From: Brevundimonas bullata
GTDB taxonomy: Bacteria > Pseudomonadota > Alphaproteobacteria > Caulobacterales > Caulobacteraceae
Assembly: GCF_014207965.1 (NCBI RefSeq)
Contig: NZ_JACHLM010000004.1
Span: forward strand, 124,001-188,000
DNA length: 64,000 nucleotides
Reading direction: 5' to 3'
Shown piece by piece: positions 36,311 to 45,721 of this stretch. Each line of letters opens with the position of its first letter. The stretch's first letter is position 1. The notes under the pieces were generated by a model, which was given only the letters and a program-made list of their open reading frames with translations, did no database searches and had not been told where the DNA came from. The position numbers and the translations under genes were made by a program.

Positions 36311-38236
36311 ATGTCCGCGCTGAGCGTCATGTCCATGATCGTCCCGACCGCCACCGGCGCGACGGCTGCCGCCTCGATCGAGACGGCGGCGGACGACGGC
36401 CTGTTCGCGGGCCTGATCGCCGCTGTGACGCCGTCATTGAAGACCCAGGGCGAAGAGGGTGATGCCGAGGCGATCTCTGTGGACCCCGCCGCCGAGGCCC
36501 TGGCGCTGGAGACTTCCGCACCGGCTTGGGCCCCCATTCCTCTGATCGCCCCCGCCGCTTTGCCGGTCACGCCGCCGAACGCGCCTGCCGCGCCCTCCGA
36601 AAACGCCGAAGCCCCCATGGCCGCGGCGCCGGCGCCGACCGCGCCCGTCTCGCCGCCTTTGTCGCTGGATGGTGAAGCCGCGCCGTCGGTCGACCCGATA
36701 CCCGCTGATAACGTCTCGACCTCCGCCAACCCCTCTGCGCCCGTCTCGGCGCAACCGCCTGTCGCACCCGCCGCGCCGTCACTCCCCGGCGCAGCGCCGG
36801 TGGAACCTCGCCCCGCTCAGGCTCAGGCTCAGGCCCAGGCTCAGGCTCAGACGCAAGTGCAGGCTCAGACCCTTGCCGCTGAAGCCCCCGAACAGCCAGC
36901 CCGCGTCGCCGCTGAGATCACGCCGCCCGCAGAAGCGGCTCAGACACCAACCGCGTCCATTCCATCAGACACGCGCCAGGTCGCCGCGCCTACTCCAGTC
37001 GCCCCTGTCACCACGCCAATCGCGACCGCCGCACCGGCCTCGGTTGAAACGCGCGCAGAGCCTGTCGTCGCCACCGCGCCCGCTATCCCGCAAAGCGCGG
37101 CCTCGGCCACAGCGGCTGCTCCCGCCCCTGCTGCGCCCATAGCCGTAGCCGTAGCCGTAGCCGCCTCATCCCAGCCCGTGCCCGAAGCCGCGCCGGCCCG
37201 AGCCGCCGCACCGACCGCCGAGCCGATCGCCCCGACTCCCGTAGCGATTGCGGCTGCCGTCGCCACGCCCGCGCCGCGCGTCACCTTGACGCCGCAGCAA
37301 CCCGCCTCGCCCGTGGCGGCGCCCGCGCCTGCCGCTGACGCCTCAGAACCCGTCGTCGCCGCTCCGGTCGTCATCGCCGCGTCGGACGCGGATGCTGACG
37401 CGCCGCCTGCCCAACCCGCACAGACCGCTCAGGCCGCACAGGCCCCAAGCCCGGCCCCGCCGACCGCCGCACCGGCTCCCACGCCGGTCCGCAACGGTTC
37501 AGCCCGTCTGGACGAGCGTCAGTCCAACGCCGCAACCTCGAACGCTTCTGAGGCCAAGGCCGACGCCCCCGCCAGCGCCCAGGCCCGCGCAAACCTGACC
37601 ACAGCCACGCCCGCCGCAACCACACCGGCGACGACGGCTGCGCTGAACGACAAGGCCGCGCCCGCGCCGATCCTGCCCGCCGACGTCGCGCCGCTCGACG
37701 CCCAGGCCGACCTGGCGCCGTCGCAACAGATCCTGGACGCCCAGGCCGCCGCCTCGACCGCCCAGCGCGATCTGGGCCAGTCGCAGCTGTCGCGCGCCAC
37801 GGTCGAGACCACGGCCCAACTGGCCGCCCAGATCCTCAAGAAGCTGGAAGGCCGCTCGACCCGCTTCGACATGGCTCTGACGCCCGAGGGCCTTGGCCGC
37901 GTCGATGTCAGCCTGGAAATCGATTCCGACGGTCGCCTGGCCGCCCGCCTGGCCTTCGACAACCCTGCGGCGGCGACCGACATGCGCGCCCGCGCCGACG
38001 AACTGCGTCGTCAGCTTCAAGACGCCGGCTTCCAGCTGACCCAGGACTCGCTCGAGTTCTCGGAGCGCAACCCCTCCTCGGGCTTTGGCGGCGGCGGCGC
38101 CTTTGACCGCGCCCCTGACCGCCGCGCCTTCGCCGGCGCCGCCCGCCTGGCCGCCCAGGCCGACGCCGTCCTGCCGCCTCCCGGCGCCTGGACATCCCTC
38201 TCGATGACGCCCGACCGCGTCGATATGAAGGTCTGA
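36311..38236 (+). CDS. fliK: Flagellar hook-length control protein FliK
   Basis: 641 aa. A long low-complexity Ala/Pro-rich N-terminal part (about residues 80-440) has Gln-Ala repeats. It is followed by a conserved C-terminal domain with RFDMALTPEGLGRVDVSLEIDSDGRLAARLAFDN, the FliK substrate-specificity switch domain. It measures hook length and triggers the export switch. The gene lies 3 bases before flgD. A rigid Pro/Ala ruler is expected to vary in length. Confidence 0.88.
   Translation: MSALSVMSMIVPTATGATAAASIETAADDGLFAGLIAAVTPSLKTQGEEGDAEAISVDPAAEALALETSAPAWAPIPLIAPAALPVTPPNAPAAPSENAEAPMAAAPAPTAPVSPPLSLDGEAAPSVDPIPADNVSTSANPSAPVSAQPPVAPAAPSLPGAAPVEPRPAQAQAQAQAQAQTQVQAQTLAAEAPEQPARVAAEITPPAEAAQTPTASIPSDTRQVAAPTPVAPVTTPIATAAPASVETRAEPVVATAPAIPQSAASATAAAPAPAAPIAVAVAVAASSQPVPEAAPARAAAPTAEPIAPTPVAIAAAVATPAPRVTLTPQQPASPVAAPAPAADASEPVVAAPVVIAASDADADAPPAQPAQTAQAAQAPSPAPPTAAPAPTPVRNGSARLDERQSNAATSNASEAKADAPASAQARANLTTATPAATTPATTAALNDKAAPAPILPADVAPLDAQADLAPSQQILDAQAAASTAQRDLGQSQLSRATVETTAQLAAQILKKLEGRSTRFDMALTPEGLGRVDVSLEIDSDGRLAARLAFDNPAAATDMRARADELRRQLQDAGFQLTQDSLEFSERNPSSGFGGGGAFDRAPDRRAFAGAARLAAQADAVLPPPGAWTSLSMTPDRVDMKV
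36815..36869. repeat. Hexanucleotide tandem repeat in fliK
   Basis: About nine imperfect copies of GCTCAG (with CAG-Ala variants) encode an (Ala-Gln)n stretch in the FliK ruler region. A second short repeat, TAGCCG, is at about 37140-37163. Such tracts are prone to slippage in 6-base steps, which would keep the frame. Confidence 0.85.
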
Positions 38237-38239
38237 TCG

Positions 38240-38953
38240 ATGGTCACCGCCGTCAATGGAAACACTGCCCAGGGCAAGATCAACACCGGCTCGAGCATGC
38301 TGGCGTCGAACTTCGAGACCTTCCTCTCGTTGCTGACGGCCCAGCTGAAGAATCAGGACCCGCTGTCGCCGATGGACTCCAATGAGTTCACCGGCCAGCT
38401 GACCCAGATGGCCGGCGTCGAACAACAGCTGCTGTCCAACCAGTTGCTGACCGCCCTGTTGAACGGCCAGAAGGGCGACGGCCTGGCCAACGCCTCGAAC
38501 TACATCGGCAAGGACGCCACCGCCGTCTGGGATGCGACCAAGGCCGCCGACGGCAAGGCGACGTGGAGCTATGAGCTGGGCAAGAACGCCACCGAGGTCG
38601 AGCTTCAGGTCCTCAACTCGACCGGTCAGGTCGTCTGGAAGGGCCCGCCGCCAGAAGGCGGCACGACGTCCGGGGTGCACGACTTCAACTGGACCGAGGG
38701 TCAGGACGGCAGCGTCTATACGCTGAAGGTCGTGGCCAAGGACGGCACCGGCAAGGTCGACGCCCAGGTCCTGATGCGTGGTCGGATCACCGGCGTCGAG
38801 ATGTACGCCGACGAGCCCTACGTCACCATCGGCAACTCGGTCATGCCGCTGTCCAGCATCATCGCGCTCGACGAGAAGAACGCCAGCGTGACACCGCCGA
38901 AGCCGGATCCGACGCCGGAGCAGCTTCCCGTCATTCCCGAGACCGACGCCTGA
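38240..38953 (+). CDS. flgD: Flagellar hook assembly scaffold FlgD
   Basis: 237 aa. The N-terminal motif NFETFLSLLTAQLKNQDPLSPMDSNEFTGQLTQMAGVEQQL is the FlgD signature. A C-terminal FlgD Ig-like part follows (WTEGQDGSVYTLKVVAKD), then a short Pro-rich tail. It caps the growing hook. It starts 3 bases after fliK and precedes flgE by 47 bases, with no promoter seen between. Confidence 0.93.
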   Translation: MVTAVNGNTAQGKINTGSSMLASNFETFLSLLTAQLKNQDPLSPMDSNEFTGQLTQMAGVEQQLLSNQLLTALLNGQKGDGLANASNYIGKDATAVWDATKAADGKATWSYELGKNATEVELQVLNSTGQVVWKGPPPEGGTTSGVHDFNWTEGQDGSVYTLKVVAKDGTGKVDAQVLMRGRITGVEMYADEPYVTIGNSVMPLSSIIALDEKNASVTPPKPDPTPEQLPVIPETDA

Positions 38954-39000
38954 ACGGCGGCCCTCTCGATCCCCAGATTTCCGCTTAAGGAGCCGACACA

Positions 39001-40758
39001 ATGAGCATCAACAGCGCCATGCAGGCCGGGGTTTCCGGTCTTTCCGCCAACTCCGCCGCCCTGGCCGCGATCTCGCAGAACATCGCGAACGTGAACACCA
39101 TCGGCTACAAGCGCACCCAGGGCGAGTTCCAGACCATCGTGAACAGCCAGAGCAAGGGCGCGGGCGGCTATGCGGCCGGCGGCGTCATGACCACGGCCCG
39201 GCACTTCATCAGCCAGGAAGGCCAGTTGCAGCGCACGACCGAAAGCACCGACCTGGCCGTCGACGGTCAGGGCTTCTTCGTCACGACCGAGAAGGCCGAG
39301 GGCGTCGGCGCCACCGACAGCCGCCTGTTCACCCGCGCGGGCGCCTTCCGCATCGACAACCTGGGCTATCTGAAGAACAGCTCGGGCCTGTATCTGCAGG
39401 GCTGGCCCGTCGATTCCAACGGCGACATCGCCACGGACCCGTCGGACCTGACCCGTCTGCGCTCGATCAACATCGGCACGGTCGGCGGCACCGCCGAGCC
39501 CACCACCCGCGCCCAGATCAACGCCAACCTCTATTCCGGCCAGGCCATCTCGAGCGCCTCCGCCCCGCAGAAATATACGGGCGTCGCCATGGTCCCCGCC
39601 GCGTCGGGTCCCAAGGACTTCACCGTCCGCTACTCGCCGACCGGCGTCGCCAACCAATACAACGTCACGGTCAAGACCGGGATCGAGACCATCAACGCCG
39701 TCGCCACCTATGACGCCGCCGGCAACCTGGCCACCCTGACCGGCCTGACCCCCGCCGGCGCGTCCGTCGACGGCACCCTGGACAACCTGACCCTGCCTTC
39801 GGGCGGTGCGGTCTCGCTGAGCAGCCCCGGTCTGGGCATCAAGACCAACAACATCGCCAAGACCAAGTACGACCCGTCGATCAACTCGATGGCCATGTAC
39901 AATGGCGAGGACGACAACCCGCTGGGCGTGAAGCCGGACTTCAAGATCAACATCCCGGTCTCGGACTCCAAGGGCGGCCAGCGCAACATCGAGATCCGTC
40001 TGCTGAAGAGCGACGTGGCCAACGAATGGTACGCCGAAATCGTCGCCGTCCCGGCTGAGGACGTGGTCACCGGCGGGGCCTATTCGAACGGTCAGATCAA
40101 GAAGGGCGTCATCGCCTTCACCCCGGCGGGCCGCCTCGACATCTCGACCATGCAGGGCTGGCCCGCGGGCAAGGGCCTGTTCGACGACCCGGCCAACGCC
40201 GTCCTGGACTTCGGCAAGTCCGACCCCAACATGGTCATCGACCCCGCCGACCCGAACGACGACCTGAAGGTGAAGTGGGCCGACGGCCTGGGCATCTCGT
40301 CCCAGACCCTGACCCTGGATCTCGCCACCTCGGCCGGCGGCCTCAGCCAGCTGAACACGGCCTCCATCGTCCAGTCCACGGTCACCAACGGCACCGCCTT
40401 CGGCAACCTGTCGGACATCAAGATCGACGAGAACGGCTTCGTCACCGCCATCTTCGACAACGGCGTCATGCGCCGGATCGCCCAGGTCGCCATCGCCACC
40501 TTCCCCAGCCCCGACAGCCTGCGTCAGGTCACCGGCAACGCCTTCCGCGTCAGCCTGGACAGCGGCACCTTCAACCTGAAGGCGGCCGGCACGGGCGGCG
40601 CGGGCATGATCGCGGCCCAGCAACTGGAATCCTCGACCGTCGACCTCTCGGCCGAGTTCACCAGCCTGATCACCACCCAACGCGCCTACTCGGCCTCGTC
40701 CAAGATCATCACGACGGCGGACGAGATGCTGGCCGAACTGCTCAGCATCAAGCGCTGA
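39001..40758 (+). CDS. flgE: Flagellar hook protein FlgE
   Basis: 585 aa. The N-terminal helix is MSINSAMQAGVSGLSANSAALAAISQNIANVNTIGYKRT, and the C-terminal helix is VDLSAEFTSLITTQRAYSASSKIITTADEMLAELL. The long D1-D3 insertion matches Caulobacter-type hooks. AAGGAG precedes the start by a good spacing. It is followed by the sciP regulatory region. Confidence 0.95.
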   Translation: MSINSAMQAGVSGLSANSAALAAISQNIANVNTIGYKRTQGEFQTIVNSQSKGAGGYAAGGVMTTARHFISQEGQLQRTTESTDLAVDGQGFFVTTEKAEGVGATDSRLFTRAGAFRIDNLGYLKNSSGLYLQGWPVDSNGDIATDPSDLTRLRSINIGTVGGTAEPTTRAQINANLYSGQAISSASAPQKYTGVAMVPAASGPKDFTVRYSPTGVANQYNVTVKTGIETINAVATYDAAGNLATLTGLTPAGASVDGTLDNLTLPSGGAVSLSSPGLGIKTNNIAKTKYDPSINSMAMYNGEDDNPLGVKPDFKINIPVSDSKGGQRNIEIRLLKSDVANEWYAEIVAVPAEDVVTGGAYSNGQIKKGVIAFTPAGRLDISTMQGWPAGKGLFDDPANAVLDFGKSDPNMVIDPADPNDDLKVKWADGLGISSQTLTLDLATSAGGLSQLNTASIVQSTVTNGTAFGNLSDIKIDENGFVTAIFDNGVMRRIAQVAIATFPSPDSLRQVTGNAFRVSLDSGTFNLKAAGTGGAGMIAAQQLESSTVDLSAEFTSLITTQRAYSASSKIITTADEMLAELLSIKR

Positions 40759-40873
40759 TCGCTTAACCGGACTCCGTGAGTAAGCCTTTGTTAGACTCGA
40801 TGAATCCTTCGTTTCCGGCGCCTCGCATGCGCCGGGGACGGAGGATGCGTCTTAGCCATTCCTTCACCACGAC

Positions 40874-40889
40874 GCTTAAACGCCCCTTA
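40874..40889. promoter_or_regulatory. CtrA-type box upstream of sciP
   Basis: TTAAACGCCCCTTAGC fits TTAA-N7-TTAAC with one mismatch. It ends 55 bases before the sciP start. Three GANTC sites (GACTC at 40770 and 40794, GAATC at 40802) lie just upstream. SciP is a known CtrA-activated gene in Caulobacter, so the site is plausible. Confidence 0.65.
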
Positions 40890-40944
40890 GCGGGGGGGCT
40901 CCTAGGGTACGCGTCGATGGTGGTGGTGAAAGAGGCTTAAGCCC

Positions 40945-41229
40945 ATGCTGCAAGAGCGACGCCTGAATAGTAGAGGCGAACAATATGTGGTCGGCCCGAC
41001 GGGCACGCCGCTGACCCTGCGGGATCTCCCGCCGGCGGAAACGAACCGCTGGGTGATCCGCCGCAAGGCCGAAGTGGTCGCCGCCGTTCGCGGCGGTCTG
41101 ATCAGCCTGGAAGACGCCCTGACGAAGTATCGTCTGACGGCCGAGGAATTCATCGCTTGGCAACAGGCGATCGACAAATGGGGCATGCAAGGCCTGCGCA
41201 CCACGCGCATCCAGAGCTACCGGGATTGA
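40945..41229 (+). CDS. sciP: CtrA inhibitor SciP
   Basis: 94 aa. YVVGPTGTPLTLRDLPPAETNRWVIRRKAEVVAAVRGGLISLEDALTKYRLTAEEFIAWQ is the DUF1153/SciP helix-turn-helix domain. SciP binds CtrA and blocks its promoter activation in G1 cells. Its place right after flgE matches Caulobacter (CC0902-CC0903) as I recall. ATG 40945 has an AGAGG Shine-Dalgarno. Confidence 0.92.
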   Translation: MLQERRLNSRGEQYVVGPTGTPLTLRDLPPAETNRWVIRRKAEVVAAVRGGLISLEDALTKYRLTAEEFIAWQQAIDKWGMQGLRTTRIQSYRD

Positions 41230-41284
41230 TGACATCCCTTTGGGGGCCTACCGCGCTTCGCGCTACTTGAGGCCCCGAGATCAC

Positions 41285-41323
41285 AAGGCCGCTTCTGGAA
41301 ACAGAGGCGGCCTTTGTCGTTTT
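41285..41323 (+). terminator. Rho-independent terminator after sciP
   Basis: A long stem (AAGGCCGCTTCTG paired with CAGAGGCGGCCTT, one G-T wobble) is capped by a GAAA tetraloop and followed by TGTCGTTTT, 55 bases after the sciP stop. Confidence 0.92.
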
Positions 41324-41360
41324 AACGCTCCGCCTCGAAATCGAACGCGAGGCCCTCTAT

Positions 41361-42584
41361 ATGGCGGCGATGACCCTGGTTGACGACACCTGCCCCATCC
41401 CGACCATCGCCCCCATGTCCGGCGCCGCCGACATGGACGCCGCGATCGAGAGCGCGCGACAGGCCGTCGGCCTGCCGGTCGGCGCGCGCGTGGTCGCAGC
41501 CATGTCGGGCGGGGTGGACTCCACCGTCGTCGCCGCCCTGCTGGCCAAGGCGGGCTATGACGTGGTCGGCGTCACGCTCCAGCTCTACGACCACGGCGCC
41601 GCCCTGAAGAAGAAGGGCGCCTGCTGCGCCGGTCAGGACATCCACGACGCCCGTCTGGCCGCCGAACTGATCGGCATCCCCCACTACGTCCTGGACTACG
41701 AAAGCCGCTTCAAGGACGCCGTGATCGACCAGTTCGCGGACTCCTATCTGAAAGGTCAGACCCCGGTCCCCTGCATTCGCTGCAACCAGACGGTCAAGTT
41801 CCGCGACCTGCTGGACGTGGCCCGCGACCTGGGCGCCGAGGCCATGGCCACCGGCCACTACGTCCGCCGCGCCGCCGTCGGCAATCGCTCGCAGATGAGG
41901 AAGGCCGTCGATCATTCGCGCGACCAGTCCTACTTCCTGTTCGCCACGACCCAAGATCAGCTCGACTATCTGCGCTTCCCCCTGGCCGATCTGGAAAAGC
42001 CCCAGGTGCGCGGCGTCGCCGCCGCTCTGGGCCTGCGCATCGCCGCCAAGCCGGACAGTCAGGACATCTGCTTCGTGCCGTCGGGCGACTATCGCACCCT
42101 GATCGACCGCCTGCGTCCGCAAGGCCGCGAAGCCGGTCAGATCGTCCACATGGACGGTCGCATCCTCGGTAAGCACGGCGGCATCACCGACTACACCATC
42201 GGCCAGCGCCGGGGTCTGAACGTCGCCGTGGGCGAGCCCCTGTTCGTGACCAAACTCGACCCCGACAACCGCCGCGTCATCGTCGGCCCGCGCGAGGCCC
42301 TGCTGACCGCCAGCCTGATCCTGGAAGAAACCAACTGGCTGGGCGATCAGGCCACGATCGAGGAAGCCGCCCGCGACGGCGCCCCCGTCCTTGCCCGCGT
42401 CCGCTCGACCCGCCAGCCCTCGCCGGCTCGCCTCAGCATGGACGATGGCGACCGCATTTCCGTCGTCTTCGATCAAGGCGAGGAAGGCGTCGCCCCCGGC
42501 CAAGCCTGCGCCCTCTACGATCCGGCCGATCCCGACCGCGTTCTGGGCGGCGGCTTCATTCAGAGCACCACCGCTGTCGTCTGA
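41361..42584 (+). CDS. mnmA: tRNA 2-thiouridylase MnmA
   Basis: 407 aa. The PP-loop is [14 protein letters not shown]. Active-site Cys residues lie in [13 protein letters not shown] and DSQDICFVP, and HYVRR and [11 protein letters not shown] blocks complete the MnmA pattern. It adds sulfur to U34 of Lys, Glu and Gln tRNAs. A GAGG sequence lies eight bases before ATG 41361; starts at 41370 and 41415 are possible alternatives. Confidence 0.93.
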   Translation: MAAMTLVDDTCPIPTIAPMSGAADMDAAIESARQAVGLPVGARVVAAMSGGVDSTVVAALLAKAGYDVVGVTLQLYDHGAALKKKGACCAGQDIHDARLAAELIGIPHYVLDYESRFKDAVIDQFADSYLKGQTPVPCIRCNQTVKFRDLLDVARDLGAEAMATGHYVRRAAVGNRSQMRKAVDHSRDQSYFLFATTQDQLDYLRFPLADLEKPQVRGVAAALGLRIAAKPDSQDICFVPSGDYRTLIDRLRPQGREAGQIVHMDGRILGKHGGITDYTIGQRRGLNVAVGEPLFVTKLDPDNRRVIVGPREALLTASLILEETNWLGDQATIEEAARDGAPVLARVRSTRQPSPARLSMDDGDRISVVFDQGEEGVAPGQACALYDPADPDRVLGGGFIQSTTAVV

Positions 42585-42636
42585 TCAGCCTATCGACGGG
42601 CTCGCGCTGGGCCTTCGCCTTGGCCTGCCCGCCGAC

Positions 42637-43155
42637 ATGCTCTATCTGCGCGACGCCTTCCCGCGAGAGCGCTGGACCGGGGCCTTGCCCGAAACCGCCG
42701 CCTTCTGGCTCCAGATGCACGCCGGCTTCCGCGCCCAGCAGGTTCAGATGGCCGACGCCGCGACGCGCTGGCGCTCCGGCCAACTGGACCCGCGCGGCCT
42801 TCACGCCGCCCTGATCCCGACGCTGCAGGCCTTCCTCCAGCATCTGGACGGCCACCACCGCGTCGAGAGCGGGCACTATTTCCCGCAGTTCCGCCTGATC
42901 GAGCCGCGCATCCAGACCGGCCTCGACCTGCTCGACCGCGACCACGACGCCATCCACGCCCATCTGGACGCCCTCTACCATTCCGCCGTCGCCTTTCATC
43001 GGGGGGTCGCCGGTCAATCCTCCGACGCCCCCGACCACGCTCACCGCCTGGCCGACACGCTGGACCGCGCCGCCCCCAGCCTGACCCGCCACCTCGACGA
43101 CGAGGAAGACATCGTCATCCCCCTGTTGGCGTTAAAGGGAGCGTCCGCAGCCTGA
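42637..43155 (+). CDS. Hemerythrin HHE domain protein
   Basis: 172 aa from the first ATG, but family homology appears to begin upstream at PIDGLALGLRLGLP, near 42590, without an ATG/GTG/TTG close by. Metal-binding helix pairs are visible in HLDGHHRVESGHYFPQ, LLDRDHDAIHAHL and LTRHLDDEEDIVIPLL. The Glu/His pattern fits a hemerythrin di-iron site. The function (O2/NO binding or iron storage) is not resolved. It follows mnmA closely and may be co-translated. Confidence 0.75.
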   Translation: MLYLRDAFPRERWTGALPETAAFWLQMHAGFRAQQVQMADAATRWRSGQLDPRGLHAALIPTLQAFLQHLDGHHRVESGHYFPQFRLIEPRIQTGLDLLDRDHDAIHAHLDALYHSAVAFHRGVAGQSSDAPDHAHRLADTLDRAAPSLTRHLDDEEDIVIPLLALKGASAA

Positions 43156-43252
43156 CCTCGCAGAACGTCGCTCATTAAAAATTTCGACAGACCGCATCCA
43201 GCAGCCCATGGTGAAGCCTCACAAGGTCATCACCCGCTCCACGAGGCTCAGA

Positions 43253-45184
43253 ATGCGCTCCTTCGCCTGCATGGTTTCCGCCCTGACGCTCGTCGCCGCC
43301 GTCCCTGCCCTCGCCGTCGCTGAACCGGCAGCGCCCGCGCCGGCGTCTTCGACCGCCGCCACGCCCTACACCGCCGCCCAGTTCTTCGAGACGACCAGCT
43401 TCGCGATGGCCAACCCGGACGGTCTGGCCTTTTCCGAAGGGCGCAGCCACGTCCTGATCTCGTCGGACAAGACCGGCGTGTTCAACGCCTACGCCCTGCC
43501 CGTCGCGGGCGGCGATCCCGTGCCGCTGACCGCCTCGACCGCCAACGCCACCTTTGCCCAGAGTTACTTCCCCGACGGCCGCCGCGTCCTGGTGGCGGCA
43601 GACCAGGGCGGCAACGAGCTGACCCACATCTATGTGCGCGAGACCGATGGGACGCTGCGCGACCTGACGCCGGGCGATAAGCTCAAGGCGGGCTTCGTCG
43701 GCTTCAGCGACGACGGCCAGACCTTCTGGCTGACCAGCAACGAGCGCGACGCCGAGGTCTTCGACCTCTACGCCTATGACGCCGGCACCTATGAGCGGAA
43801 GCTGATCTTCCAGAACCCCGGCATGGATCTGGCGGCGGTGTCCGGCGACGGGCGGCTGGTCGCCTTGACCAAGTCCCACACCAGCGCCAACTCCGACATC
43901 TATCTGGCCGACCTTCAGGCGGGCGGCGAACCCTATCTGATCTCGCAACACACCGGCGACGTCGCCTATGAAGTCAACGATTTCGGCCCCTTCAACGCGA
44001 CCCTGATCTACACCAGCAATCAGGACGGCGAGTTCAGTCAGGCCTACGCCTATGACATCGCCAACAAGGCCCACAACCGCACCACCCAGGCCGACTGGGA
44101 CGTCATGTATGTCGCCTTCTCGCCCAACGGCCGATACCGCGTCACAGCGGTCAACGCCGACGCCTCGACCGCGCTGACCATCGAGGATTCTCAGACCCGC
44201 GCGCCCGTGCGCCTGACCGGCCTGCCCGAGGGCGACATCACCGGCGTTCGCTTCGATCCCGGCGCCGGTCTGGCCGCCTTCACCGTGGTGTCCGACACCT
44301 CGCCCGCCGACGTCTTCGTCGCCGACCTGTCGACCGGACAGGCGCGCCGCCTGACCTCGGCCTTGAACCCGGCGATCCGGGAAAGCGATCTGGTCGAGGC
44401 GACCATCGTCCGCTATCCGGGCGAAGGCGGGGTCATGGTCCCGGCGGTTCTCTATCGGCCCAAGGGCGCCTCGGCGGCCAACCCGGCCCCAGCGGTCGTC
44501 CTGGTCCACGGCGGACCGGGCGGTCAGACGCGGCGCGGCTATTCGGCCATGGTCCAGCACCTGGTCAATCACGGCTATGCGGTGCTGGGGGCCAACAACC
44601 GGGGCTCGTCCGGCTACGGCAAGACCTTCTTCCACATGGACGACAAGAGGCACGGCGAGGCCGACCTGCGCGACATCGTCGCCGGCGGCGACTGGCTGCG
44701 GGCCCAGGACTGGGTGGCCGATGATCAGGTCGCGGTCATGGGCGGCTCCTACGGCGGCTACATCACCGCCGCGGCTCTGGCCTTCCACCCCGAGAAGTTC
44801 GAGGCCGGCATCGACATCTTCGGCGTGACCAACTGGGTGCGGACCCTGCAATCCATCCCCGCCTGGTGGGGGGCGCAGCGCGTGGCCTTGTATGACGAGA
44901 TGGGCGACCCGGCGGTCGACGCCGAGCGCCACCGCGCCATCTCGCCTCTGTTCCACGCCGACAAGATCCGCCGCCCCCTGCTGGTGGTGCAAGGCGCCAA
45001 CGACCCGCGCGTGCTTCAGGTCGAGAGTGACGAACTGGTCGAGAAGGTCCGCGCCAACAATGTGCCGGTCGAATACGTCGTCTTCCCCGACGAAGGCCAC
45101 GGCTTCCAGCGCCGCGCCAACCGCATCACCGCCCAGGAAGCCTATCTGACCTTCCTGAACCGCTACGTGCGCAAGGCGGAGTGA
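43253..45184 (+). CDS. S9 family peptidase (acylaminoacyl-peptidase-like)
   Basis: 643 aa. The signal peptide is MRSFACMVSALTLVAAVPALAVAEP. Propeller blades contain QSYFPDGRRVLVAADQGGNE. The hydrolase domain has GGPGGQTRRGYS, GGSYGGYIT (nucleophile Ser), VVQGANDPRV (Asp) and DEGHGFQRRAN (His). It is a predicted secreted peptidase. ATG 43253 follows a GAGGC sequence; the ATG at 43208 would give an unusual n-region. Confidence 0.9.
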   Translation: MRSFACMVSALTLVAAVPALAVAEPAAPAPASSTAATPYTAAQFFETTSFAMANPDGLAFSEGRSHVLISSDKTGVFNAYALPVAGGDPVPLTASTANATFAQSYFPDGRRVLVAADQGGNELTHIYVRETDGTLRDLTPGDKLKAGFVGFSDDGQTFWLTSNERDAEVFDLYAYDAGTYERKLIFQNPGMDLAAVSGDGRLVALTKSHTSANSDIYLADLQAGGEPYLISQHTGDVAYEVNDFGPFNATLIYTSNQDGEFSQAYAYDIANKAHNRTTQADWDVMYVAFSPNGRYRVTAVNADASTALTIEDSQTRAPVRLTGLPEGDITGVRFDPGAGLAAFTVVSDTSPADVFVADLSTGQARRLTSALNPAIRESDLVEATIVRYPGEGGVMVPAVLYRPKGASAANPAPAVVLVHGGPGGQTRRGYSAMVQHLVNHGYAVLGANNRGSSGYGKTFFHMDDKRHGEADLRDIVAGGDWLRAQDWVADDQVAVMGGSYGGYITAAALAFHPEKFEAGIDIFGVTNWVRTLQSIPAWWGAQRVALYDEMGDPAVDAERHRAISPLFHADKIRRPLLVVQGANDPRVLQVESDELVEKVRANNVPVEYVVFPDEGHGFQRRANRITAQEAYLTFLNRYVRKAE

Positions 45185-45191
45185 CCGGGTC

Positions 45192-45219
45192 GGCGGTTCC
45201 GCGGCGAGGCGGAACCGCC
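45192..45219. terminator. Bidirectional terminator between S9 peptidase and marR genes
   Basis: An 11-bp perfect stem (GGCGGTTCCGC / GCGGAACCGCC) with a 6-base loop lies between the convergent stops at 45184 and 45230. The T-rich flank is short. Confidence 0.75.
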
Positions 45220-45229
45220 TTCTCCCGGC

Positions 45230-45706
45230 TCACGGCCTCTTGCCGTCCTTCAGATCGGGCATGCGGTCGACCAGGGGCCGCGCCTGAAGGGACTGGATGG
45301 CCCGTTTGATCCCGTCGAACACCGGGCCGGCGTCCTGCTCCATTTCGGCGTAGGCCCGCTCGAACGCGCCATCCAGGCTGTCGAGCAGGGCCAGTTGTTC
45401 GCGCCCCCTGTCCGTAATCGCGATCAGGACCGCGCGCTGATCCTCGGGATTCGGCTGGCGCGTCACCAGCTCCAGCTTCACCAGCCTGGGAATCTTCTGC
45501 TGGATCAACTGGTGCGAACGGTCCAGCGCCCGCCCGAGGTCGGCGACCGAAACCGGACCCAGCGCCGAGATCGCAACCATCAGGGACGACGACTTGACCG
45601 GAATGATCAGACCGGCCCGCGCGAACACCTCGGCCGACTGCTGCTCGATCAGGTCGCTCAACTGCTCGCTGAGACGCCCCAGGAACGTGCGGTTCAACTC
45701 GATCAT
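45230..45706 (-). CDS. MarR family transcriptional regulator
   Basis: 158 aa. A winged helix contains SVADLGRALDRSHQLIQQKIPRLVKLELVTRQPNPEDQRAVLIAITDRG, the MarR wing with the DxR motif. It starts 16 bases after the S41 peptidase stop on the same strand, so it is probably the second gene of that operon and represses it through the palindrome at 47039. The ligand is unknown. Confidence 0.88.
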   Translation of the reverse strand: MIELNRTFLGRLSEQLSDLIEQQSAEVFARAGLIIPVKSSSLMVAISALGPVSVADLGRALDRSHQLIQQKIPRLVKLELVTRQPNPEDQRAVLIAITDRGREQLALLDSLDGAFERAYAEMEQDAGPVFDGIKRAIQSLQARPLVDRMPDLKDGKRP

Positions 45707-45721
45707 TCGCCCGACAGCTCC

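Noticed and set aside
36815-36869. Short repeats as a possible CRISPR array
   Set aside because: Units of 6 bases without spacers, inside the fliK coding region, so a coding microsatellite.
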